From contig NZ_SSNW01000003.1 in assembly GCF_004801315.1 (NCBI RefSeq), positions 62,001 through 126,000 on the forward strand: a stretch of DNA of 64,000 bases, read 5' to 3'. Source of the stretch: Deinococcus sp. Arct2-2 (GTDB lineage: Bacteria > Deinococcota > Deinococci > Deinococcales > Deinococcaceae). The notes beneath the pieces were generated by a model. It worked only from the letters and a program-made list of their open reading frames with translations. It had not been told where the DNA came from and searched no databases. This document shows, in pieces, positions 54,027 to 60,917 of the stretch. Position numbers and translations under genes: made by a program. Positions within the stretch are counted from its first letter, which is position 1. Each line of letters begins with the position of its first letter.

Positions 54027-55043
54027 ATGACCTCTGTAGGAAGCGAACGCAATCTGACTATCCGTGATGTGGCGCAGCGGGCAGGCGTGTCTATCAGCAC
54101 GGTGTCGCGGGTCATCAACGGCAAAAAGGTGCGCGACGAGCTTCAGGTGAACGTGCAGCGCGTGCTTGACGAGATGAATTTCAGGCCCAGTGCGGTGGCC
54201 CGCAGCATGGTTCGGGGCCGCACCCAGACGGTAGGCGTGCTGGTAGAAGACATCAGCAGCTCCTACTACGCCGAAATGATCAAGGGGATCGAGCGGATTT
54301 TGGAGCGCACCGGACACCACCCGCTGTTCAAGAGCAGCCACTGGAATCTGCAACTGGAAGAAGAGGCGCTGCAGGTGTTTTTGGATCACAACGTAGACGC
54401 CATCGTGGTGGTCGGCGGCCTGATTTCCGAGTCGCGCCTGCAAGACCTCGCCGCCCGCATGCCTTTGGTGTTGGTGGGGCGGGGGGGCGTCAGCGTGAAC
54501 GCGCCCACCATCAATCTCGATCAGCGGGGCGGCGCGTATGGGGCCACCCGCCACCTGATCGAACTCGGCCACCGCCAAATCGTGCATATCAGCGGCCCAC
54601 TGACGCAGGAAGACGCGGTGGCGCGGCGCGTGGGCTATCAGGACGCCATGCACGATCACGGGTTGGAGGTGCGCCCCGATTGGCTGTGCGAGGGCGATTT
54701 TTTGGAAACCAGTGCGTTCCGCGCCACCATGCACCTGATCGAAAACGGCACGCCTTTTACGGCCATCTTTGCCGGAAACGACCAGATGGCGCTGGGAGCA
54801 AATTTGGCGCTGCACCGCAAAGGGTTGCGCGTGCCCGACGACGTGTCGGTGGTGGGCTTCGACGACCTGCCTGTCAGCGCCTACGTGGTGCCGCCCCTGA
54901 CCACCATTCGCCAACCTGCGCAGCAAGTGGGAGAACTCGCCGCCCACGCCGCCGTGGCCTTGATGTCGGGCGAGCCTGCACAGTTGGCCCCACTGGAACT
55001 GAAACTGATCGTGCGGGAAAGTACGCGGGCGGTGCGGCGCTAA
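54027..55043 (+). CDS. LacI family transcriptional repressor
   Basis: A 338-residue LacI/GalR regulator. N-terminal helix-turn-helix LTIRDVAQRAGVSISTVSRV, hinge helix RPSAVARSMVRGRTQ, then a periplasmic-binding-protein-like sugar sensor (VLVEDISSSYYAEMIKGIE, FAGNDQMALGANLALHRKG, VVGFDDLPVSAYVVPPLTT). ATG at 54027 is preferred to the GTG 18 bp upstream because an operator and a likely -10 box cover that GTG. It faces the sugar ABC-GH1 operon and should repress both transcripts until its sugar ligand binds. Confidence 0.93.
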   Translation: MTSVGSERNLTIRDVAQRAGVSISTVSRVINGKKVRDELQVNVQRVLDEMNFRPSAVARSMVRGRTQTVGVLVEDISSSYYAEMIKGIERILERTGHHPLFKSSHWNLQLEEEALQVFLDHNVDAIVVVGGLISESRLQDLAARMPLVLVGRGGVSVNAPTINLDQRGGAYGATRHLIELGHRQIVHISGPLTQEDAVARRVGYQDAMHDHGLEVRPDWLCEGDFLETSAFRATMHLIENGTPFTAIFAGNDQMALGANLALHRKGLRVPDDVSVVGFDDLPVSAYVVPPLTTIRQPAQQVGELAAHAAVALMSGEPAQLAPLELKLIVRESTRAVRR

Positions 55044-55075
55044 GCGAAACCTTGAATTCGTTGCTGGAGATTGAT

Positions 55076-55105
55076 TTGCCGAATGCACGGCGGGGCCGTT
55101 AAAGT
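55076..55105 (+). promoter_or_regulatory. Likely leaderless promoter of the aldo/keto reductase
   Basis: TTGCCG (55076-55081), 18-bp spacer, TAAAGT (55100-55105), ending 5 bp before the ATG. No ribosome site is visible, which fits a leaderless message. Confidence 0.5.
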
Positions 55106-55110
55106 GCCCC

Positions 55111-55992
55111 ATGATCGTTCGTGATTTCGGCAGCACCGGCCTCCGCGTCAGCGCCCTGGGTTTCGGAGCGGGCCATATCGGCAGCCCGGAGTTGGGTGAA
55201 GAAGAGGCAGGCAAACTGCTGCACCACGCGCTGGATTTGGGGATCACCCTGATCGACACGGCACGCGGCTACGGCCTGTCTGAAGAACGGATCGGGCGGC
55301 ACCTGAAAGAAAGGCGCGGCGAATTCGTGTTGTCGACCAAAGGCGGCTACGGCATAGACGGCGTGCCCGACTGGACGCCCGAAAATATCCGGCTGGGCAT
55401 TGAACGCGCCCTGCGAACCTTGCACACCGACGTAATTGACATTTTTCACCTGCATTCCTGCCCGCTGGACACGCTGCGGCAAGACGAGTTGCTGGGCGCT
55501 CTGGACGCCGCCCGCGTGCGCGGTGAGATTCGGGTGGCGGCCTACAGCGGCGAGAATGAGGCGCTGGCCTGGGCGGGTCATTCTGGGCACTTCGGGAGCC
55601 TACAAACCAGCGTGAATGTGGTCGATCAGTGGAGCCTGCGCCGCGTGCTGCCCGACGCCGCCGCACACGGGCTGGGGGTGATCGCCAAGCGCCCAGTTGC
55701 CAACGCCGCGTGGCGCTTTGCCGAGCGCCCCAGCGGGCAATACGAGGAAGCGTACTGGGATCGGCTGCAGGAGGGCGGCCTGACCCCCGGCAACCTTGAC
55801 TGGGATGAGTTCGCCCTGCGCTTCAGCACCTTTGCCCCCGGCGTCCACAGCGTGATCGTGGGCACAGCCAAGCTGGAACGCCTGACCCATAACGCCGAAC
55901 TTGTGGCGCGTGGGCCTTTGTCTAGGGGAGAGGTTCAGCGGGTGATGACCGCCTTCGAGCCATATGCGGGCCAGTGGCAGGGCGAGATTTAG
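55111..55992 (+). CDS. Aldo/keto reductase
   Basis: A 293-residue NAD(P)H-dependent oxidoreductase with the (beta/alpha)8 aldo/keto reductase fold. The tetrad is visible: Asp49 in LIDTARGYG, Tyr54, Lys77 in LSTKGGYG and a His in IDIFHLHSC (113 or 115). RPVANAAWRF and HSVIVGTAKLE are typical of the C-terminal cofactor region. Length is a little below the usual 310-330. It lies 67 bp after the LacI-type gene with its own promoter. The substrate is unknown. Confidence 0.9.
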   Translation: MIVRDFGSTGLRVSALGFGAGHIGSPELGEEEAGKLLHHALDLGITLIDTARGYGLSEERIGRHLKERRGEFVLSTKGGYGIDGVPDWTPENIRLGIERALRTLHTDVIDIFHLHSCPLDTLRQDELLGALDAARVRGEIRVAAYSGENEALAWAGHSGHFGSLQTSVNVVDQWSLRRVLPDAAAHGLGVIAKRPVANAAWRFAERPSGQYEEAYWDRLQEGGLTPGNLDWDEFALRFSTFAPGVHSVIVGTAKLERLTHNAELVARGPLSRGEVQRVMTAFEPYAGQWQGEI

Positions 55993-56046
55993 CCGGAACT
56001 TTCCACCGTCTTCCCCTCAACCGTCCAATGCAGATTTTGGTCACAA

Positions 56047-56062
56047 AGTCAATATCTTGTAT
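56047..56062. promoter_or_regulatory. Candidate NrdR box upstream of the nrd operon
   Basis: AGTCAATATCTTGTAT matches the most conserved positions of the NrdR box (CwAtATaTwG core) just before the -35 hexamer. NrdR boxes usually come in pairs; a second good one is not evident. Confidence 0.45.
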
Positions 56063-56065
56063 TAC

Positions 56066-56094
56066 TTGACTGTGCTGAGCACCACCTGTAGACT
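56066..56094 (+). promoter_or_regulatory. Promoter of the nrdIEFH operon
   Basis: TTGACT (56066-56071), exactly 17 bp, TAGACT (56089-56094). Transcription would start near 56101, leaving a leader of about 135 nt before nrdI. Confidence 0.7.
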
Positions 56095-56100
56095 TCGGCG

Positions 56101-56234
56101 CATGGGCGAAAGCCGATAGTTGCTGTCTGATGGGCTGAAAACCTCCTCTGAAGTGCCAGCATTTTTTTATAGTTCCCCTGCCTGCCTCCACCCAGAGGTA
56201 GATCCCGCCCTAGTGTCATCCGGAGAACCCACCC
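56101..56234 (+). other. nrd leader RNA with possible attenuator
   Basis: A long leader with a run of seven T at 56162-56168. TGCTGTC pairs with GCCAGCA just before the T-run with one mismatch, giving a weak terminator-like stem over a large loop. It does not match a riboswitch class I can recognise. Confidence 0.35.
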
Positions 56235-56717
56235 TTGCTCGCCGACTCATCTTTTCTTCTCCCCCCGGCCCCTGTACAGATCGTCTTTGACTCCATGACA
56301 GGCAATGTGCGCCGCTTTGCTACGGGTGTGCAGGCGTTGGCAGCGGGCACGGCAGGCAAACATTTTGAGGTGCTGGATTTACGCAAAACCGTTCCCAGCG
56401 GCGACTTTTTGCTGATGACCTATACCTTCGGGTCCGGCGGCGTGCCCGACACGACAGCCCGCTTTTTGGCCGATCACGCGGCGGGAATGCGCGGAGTGGT
56501 CTCCAGCGGCAGCTTTCATTGGGGCGCGAATTTTGGGCGGGCGGGCGACCACATTTCGGGGCGCTACGGCGTGCCGTTGGTGGCGCGAATCAACAAAGGC
56601 GGCACGGCGGCAGACCGCCAAACGGTGGCCGCGTGGCTGGCCGAGTCCTGCCTTCAACACAGCATCAGGTCTGCACAGGCCGAACACCCAAGGAGCGCGT
56701 ATGGAACGTTGGATTGA
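56235..56717 (+). CDS. nrdI: Class Ib ribonucleotide reductase flavodoxin NrdI
   Basis: A 160-residue flavodoxin-like protein. NrdI supplies the oxidant that builds the dimanganese-tyrosyl radical in NrdF. FMN phosphate loop FDSMTGNVRRFA, then LLMTYTFGSGGVPDTT and SGSFHWGANFGRAGDHIS are characteristic. The start is TTG at 56235, preceded by GGAG at good spacing; no ATG or GTG fits before the conserved strand. It overlaps nrdE by 17 bp, so the genes are coupled. Confidence 0.92.
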   Translation: MLADSSFLLPPAPVQIVFDSMTGNVRRFATGVQALAAGTAGKHFEVLDLRKTVPSGDFLLMTYTFGSGGVPDTTARFLADHAAGMRGVVSSGSFHWGANFGRAGDHISGRYGVPLVARINKGGTAADRQTVAAWLAESCLQHSIRSAQAEHPRSAYGTLD

Positions 56718-58788
56718 ACTGAACAACAAGATTTTGGCAGGCACAGTCGTCGACACGCGCTTCGACACCGACGCCCTGCAAGCCTATTTTCAGGAGAAGG
56801 TCAACCCCAATACGGTCTTTTTTCATGATCTGGCCGAGAAAATTCGGTACCTGACCGAGCATGGCGTGTGGGACGCCGCCGTGTTTGCCCGCTTCACGCC
56901 CGACGAGGTGAAAGCCGTATTCGAGCGGGCGTATGGCTACCGCTTCCGCTTCAAGGCGTTTATGGGCGCGTTCAAGTTTTACTCCGAGTACGCCACCATG
57001 ACGCCGGACCGCACCCGCTGGCTGGAGCGCTACGAAGACCGCCTGAGCATGACGGCGCTGTCCCGTTCCGACACCGTCGAAGAGGCGCTGGAACTCGTGC
57101 ACCACCTGATTACCCAGACGTTCACGCCCGCCACGCCCACGTTGATGAACTCCGGCAAGGCCAACACGGGCCGCCTCGTGAGCTGCTTTTTGCTGCAAGA
57201 CTGCACCGACAACCTCGATTCCATCACCAAAACCCTGAGCTTCGTAGCCGAACTGAGCAAAGGCGGCGGCGGCATCGGCGTAGAAGTGAGCAATTTGCGG
57301 GCGCGGGGCGAGTCGCTGCGGGGCATTCAGAACGTGACCAAAGGCGTGATGGGCGTGGCAAAAATGCTGGACAACATGCTGCGCTACGCCGACCAAGCAG
57401 GCCAGCGTCCGGGCGCGGGGGCCATCTACCTCAGCGTCATGCACGCCGATTTTCAGGACACCCTGAACGCCAAAAAGATCGCGTCGGATGAGGACGCCCG
57501 CCTCAAAACCCTGTCGGTGGGGGCCACCATTCCCGACATCTTTATGGAAAAAGTGCGGGCGGGCGAAGATATCTTTCAGTTCTACCCCCACTCCCTCTAT
57601 CAGGAAACCGGGCGCGAGTTCACGTCTATCGACTGGAGCCGTGAGTACCAGACGCTTGCCGACAACCCGCGCATTCGCAAAAAGCGCGTGTCGGCGCGGC
57701 GCATTCTGGAAGACATCGCCGTGACTCAGGGCGAAAGCGGCTACCCTTACCTGCTGTTCGAGGGCAACGCCAACCGCGCCAACCCGATTCCCAACGTCGG
57801 TTCCATCAAAATGAGCAACCTGTGCAGCGAGATTTTGCAGCCCACCTTGCCCAGCTACTTTCACGCGTATGGGCAGGAAAGCAACGACCGCATCGGACTG
57901 GACGTGTCGTGCAATCTGGCCTCATTGGTGATCGAGCAGACCATGCAAAGCCGCGATTTAGGCCGCGTGGTGGGCGCAGCCGTGCGGATGCTGGACAACG
58001 TGGCCCGCTCCACCGCCATCCACGAAGTGCCTGCCGTGAAGCGGGCCAACGACGAAATGCGCTCGATTGGGCTGGGCGCGATGGGCCTGCATTCCTTCCT
58101 CGCCAAGCACGAACTGATCTACGGCTCGCCCGAAGCGTTGGAGTTTGTGGACGTGTTTTTTGCCGCCGTGCATTACCACGCCCGCCGCGCCAGCATGGAA
58201 CTGGCCCGCGACACAGGGTTCGTCTTCCGGGGATTTGAGGGCAGCCGCTACCAGTCCGGCGAACACTTTGCCCAGTACCTAGAGCGCGATTTCGTGCCGC
58301 ACACCGCCGATGTCGCCGCCTTGTTCGGGGGCCACGCCCTGCCCACCCGCGCCGATTGGCAGCAGTTGGTGGCCGATATTCAGACGCACGGCCTCGCCCA
58401 TTCCTTCGTGATGGCGGTGGCCCCCACAGGCAGCATCAGCTACGTGTCGCACGCTTCGGCCTCCATCATGCCGATCACCGAAAAGGTGGAAACGCGCACC
58501 AGCAACAAGGCCCGCACCATTTACCCGATGCCGCACCTCAGCGCCGACACCGAATGGTTTTATGAGGAAGCCTACGACATGGATCAGCGCCGCGTGTTGG
58601 ATACGGTGGCGACGGCCCAGAAGCACGTGGATCAGGGGATTTCCTGCACCCTGTTCGTGCCCAGCAGCGCCAGCACCCGTACCCTGCAGGCCTACTACAT
58701 CGCGGCCTACCTGCGCGGCGTAAAAACGCTGTACTACACGCGGATGCGCAAGGCCAGTATCGACGAATGCCTGAGTTGCGCGATTTAA
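56701..58788 (+). CDS. nrdE: Class Ib ribonucleoside-diphosphate reductase, alpha subunit
   Basis: A 695-residue catalytic subunit that reduces ribonucleoside diphosphates for DNA synthesis. Seen: Cys162 in GRLVSCFLL, SKGGGGIGVEVSNLRARG, the N-x-C-x-E active-site motif in MSNLCSEIL (near 373-377), PTGSISYVS and C-terminal redox cysteines ECLSCAI (690 and 693). There is no N-terminal ATP-cone, as expected for class Ib. ATG at 56701 has AAGGAGCGT upstream. No intein or intron interrupts it; instead an HNH-AP2 gene follows 13 bp later, before nrdF. Confidence 0.96.
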   Translation: MERWIELNNKILAGTVVDTRFDTDALQAYFQEKVNPNTVFFHDLAEKIRYLTEHGVWDAAVFARFTPDEVKAVFERAYGYRFRFKAFMGAFKFYSEYATMTPDRTRWLERYEDRLSMTALSRSDTVEEALELVHHLITQTFTPATPTLMNSGKANTGRLVSCFLLQDCTDNLDSITKTLSFVAELSKGGGGIGVEVSNLRARGESLRGIQNVTKGVMGVAKMLDNMLRYADQAGQRPGAGAIYLSVMHADFQDTLNAKKIASDEDARLKTLSVGATIPDIFMEKVRAGEDIFQFYPHSLYQETGREFTSIDWSREYQTLADNPRIRKKRVSARRILEDIAVTQGESGYPYLLFEGNANRANPIPNVGSIKMSNLCSEILQPTLPSYFHAYGQESNDRIGLDVSCNLASLVIEQTMQSRDLGRVVGAAVRMLDNVARSTAIHEVPAVKRANDEMRSIGLGAMGLHSFLAKHELIYGSPEALEFVDVFFAAVHYHARRASMELARDTGFVFRGFEGSRYQSGEHFAQYLERDFVPHTADVAALFGGHALPTRADWQQLVADIQTHGLAHSFVMAVAPTGSISYVSHASASIMPITEKVETRTSNKARTIYPMPHLSADTEWFYEEAYDMDQRRVLDTVATAQKHVDQGISCTLFVPSSASTRTLQAYYIAAYLRGVKTLYYTRMRKASIDECLSCAI

Positions 58789-58801
58789 GGCCGAGAACTC
58801 T

Positions 58802-59578
58802 ATGCCCGGTATCCCACTGAGAAACAAGAAAACGGAGGTCGTCGCTGTTGCTTGGGTAGACAGTGAAGATTTTCAGCGGGTCAGTGAATTTCGTTGGCAT
58901 AGAGACAGCAAAGGCTATGCGCGGACAAGCTTGGTGGTGGCGGGCAAACGACTTCATCTTTGGATGCACCGAGTGATCTTGGGGGATCAGCCGGGATTGG
59001 TGATAGATCACAAGAATCTAAACCGTCTTGACAATCGCCGGGAAAATATACGGCACTCCACGCGCTCGCAAAACGCCGCCAACAAACGTAAGGCTGGAGG
59101 AATGGCTTACGAATCGGAGTACAAAGGCGTTGTGGCCGTAGAGCGGGAAGGCGTCATCGTTCGCTACAAAGCTTCGGTGATGAAAGACGGCAAATATGTG
59201 TTCAGCAGTCTGTTTCTGACTGAAGAGGAAGCAGCTCTTGCCTACGATCAAGCCGCCCTCAAACATTTTGGCGAATTTGCCAACACCAATTTCCCAGATT
59301 CCGCCCAGCAACCCGCTCCGCAAAAAGCACCATCGGGGGGTCAACGCCCTTCGACTTCCAAGCATGGGTATAGAGGCGTATTTGCTCGGACATCTAAATT
59401 TGGAGCGCAAGTGTACGATCCAGTCTTGAAAAAAGTCGTACAGCTTGGCACGTTCACGACTCTTGATGAAGCTGCCGCCGCCTACGACTCCGCCGCTCTT
59501 GAACGGTACGGGGAACAGTGCATTCTGAATTTTCCTCGTCGCAACAACAATGCACTAGCTCAACAGGAGAACATATGA
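58802..59578 (+). CDS. HNH endonuclease with two AP2 DNA-binding domains (freestanding homing-type)
   Basis: A 258-residue protein. Residues about 50-95 form an HNH nuclease: His56 in LWMHRVIL, Asp69-His70 in VIDHKNLNRLDNRREN (with the DNRREN signature). Two AP2/ERF DNA-binding domains follow: 105-165 (YKGVVAVEREG ... AALAYDQAALKHFG) and 188-245 (YRGVFARTSKFG ... AAAAYDSAALERYG). This layout is typical of homing endonucleases. It lies between nrdE and nrdF as a separate gene, and its stop overlaps the nrdF start (ATGA), so it carries the nrdF ribosome site in its own 3' end. Composition is lower in GC than nrdE or nrdF, suggesting transfer. Confidence 0.92.
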   Translation: MPGIPLRNKKTEVVAVAWVDSEDFQRVSEFRWHRDSKGYARTSLVVAGKRLHLWMHRVILGDQPGLVIDHKNLNRLDNRRENIRHSTRSQNAANKRKAGGMAYESEYKGVVAVEREGVIVRYKASVMKDGKYVFSSLFLTEEEAALAYDQAALKHFGEFANTNFPDSAQQPAPQKAPSGGQRPSTSKHGYRGVFARTSKFGAQVYDPVLKKVVQLGTFTTLDEAAAAYDSAALERYGEQCILNFPRRNNNALAQQENI

Positions 59579-60576
59579 ATTTTGAAGCAGCCAACTGGAG
59601 TGAGCCGGAAGACAATTTTTCCACCACCTTCTACGAAAAGTACACGTCTCAGCTGTGGTTCCCCGAAGAAATTCCGCTCAGCAACGACGCGCTGGTGTGG
59701 AAGGCTTTGGGCGACGAAGAACGGTGGACGTACATGCACGCTTCGGCAGGCCTGAACGCGCTAGACACCTTGCAGGGCGAAGTCGGGATGCCTATTTTGG
59801 CCCAACTGGTCGGCGGCCATATTCGTAAGGCGACGTTGCAATTTCAGGCGACGATGGAAATCATCCACGCCCGCAGCTACTCGCTAATGAACAAGACGTT
59901 CCTCACCAGCACTGAGGAGCGCGGCATCTTCGAATGGGTTCGCACCCAGCCGCACCTGCAATTCAAAATTGGCTTCGTGCAAGACGTGTTCAACGATCCC
60001 GACGTGTCCAACCTCGGCCTGTGGAAAAAGATGGTCGTGTCGTGCATGTTGGAAACGGCGCTGTTTTATTCCGGGTTTTTCTATCCGCTGTATTTGGCCG
60101 GACAGGGCCGCATGGTGGCCGCAGGCGAGATTTTTAACCTGATTATTTTGGATGAAGCGGTGCACGGCGTGTATGTGGCGATGCTGGCGCAGGAGAAATT
60201 CGAGGCGATGGACGAGGCCGAGCAAGCCTACGCACGGGCTTGGTACCACCAAACGCTGCACACCCTATACCGCAACGAGGTCGCCTACAGTGAGGTGCTG
60301 TATGCAGGCGTGGGGCTCGTGGCCGATGTCAAGCGGTTTATTCGCTTCAATTTCAATGTGCTGGCCGACAACCTGAACCTAGAGCGGGCCTTCGACGACG
60401 AAGAAATCAACCCGATTGTTCGCAACGGCATCCGCACCAACGGCACCACGCACGACTTTTTTAGCGCCAAAGGCAACAGTTACAGCAAAATCAGCGTGGA
60501 ACCCCTGGCCGAAGCCGACGTGGAAGCCCTCTGGTCAGGCGGCTTCCCAGTGATGGCGGGGGCCGCCAATGACTGA
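59575..60576 (+). CDS. nrdF: Class Ib ribonucleoside-diphosphate reductase, beta subunit
   Basis: A 333-residue ferritin-fold radical subunit. Metal ligands: Asp64 (NALDTLQG), Glu95 and His98 (MEIIHARSY), Glu159 (LETALFYSGF), Glu193 and His196 (DEAVHGVY); the radical Tyr is Tyr102. All are intact. ATG at 59575-59577 follows CAGGAGAACAT, which lies within the HNH gene, and overlaps that gene's stop. It pairs with NrdE and is activated by NrdI. Confidence 0.95.
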   Translation: MNFEAANWSEPEDNFSTTFYEKYTSQLWFPEEIPLSNDALVWKALGDEERWTYMHASAGLNALDTLQGEVGMPILAQLVGGHIRKATLQFQATMEIIHARSYSLMNKTFLTSTEERGIFEWVRTQPHLQFKIGFVQDVFNDPDVSNLGLWKKMVVSCMLETALFYSGFFYPLYLAGQGRMVAAGEIFNLIILDEAVHGVYVAMLAQEKFEAMDEAEQAYARAWYHQTLHTLYRNEVAYSEVLYAGVGLVADVKRFIRFNFNVLADNLNLERAFDDEEINPIVRNGIRTNGTTHDFFSAKGNSYSKISVEPLAEADVEALWSGGFPVMAGAAND

Positions 60577-60850
60577 ACTTGCCCCGGAACACCGCCCCTT
60601 CGTGATGCTGACGCAAAACGATTGCCCCCAGTGCGAACGCCTCAAGCTGATGCTGGACAAACCCCTGCGCGGACAATTCGGTCCCCAGATTCGGGCCGTC
60701 CACCGTCAGGAGCAGGCCGAGGAATTCAGCGCCCTTGTGAAGCAGCACGGCATCCAGACCACGCCCGCACTGCTGCATGTGCCCAGTGGCCGCGTGCTGC
60801 TGAATACAGGCGGGCTAGGAGAAGTGAAGAGCTTTTTGATGGGGAGCTGA
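60569..60850 (+). CDS. nrdH: NrdH-type glutaredoxin/thioredoxin-fold protein
   Basis: A 93-residue small redox protein with a CPQC active site (NDCPQCERLK) and a thioredoxin-fold cis-Pro region (IQTTPALLHV). It should reduce the C-terminal cysteines of NrdE. The CPQC sequence differs from the CMQC/CVQC common in NrdH, so thioredoxin-like is an alternative label. ATG at 60569 overlaps the nrdF end by 8 bp. Last gene of the nrd operon; a hairpin follows. Confidence 0.82.
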   Translation: MTELAPEHRPFVMLTQNDCPQCERLKLMLDKPLRGQFGPQIRAVHRQEQAEEFSALVKQHGIQTTPALLHVPSGRVLLNTGGLGEVKSFLMGS

Positions 60851-60871
60851 GGCAGGGACACCCCAAGAAGG

Positions 60872-60899
60872 GCGGCCAGAGAATCTGATCTCTGGCCGC
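60872..60899. terminator. Hairpin between nrdH and the FTR1 gene
   Basis: Perfect 11-bp arms GCGGCCAGAGA (60872-60882) and TCTCTGGCCGC (60889-60899) between converging genes. There is no real T-run, so it may work as a stem-only or bidirectional terminator. Confidence 0.6.
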
Positions 60900-60917
60900 G
60901 ACCCTCTCTGCTCAGGC

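Noticed and set aside
56121..56145. Hammerhead-like CTGATG...GAAA in the nrd leader
   Set aside because: The conserved A after CTGATG is replaced by G and there is no room for stem II, so a ribozyme is not supported.
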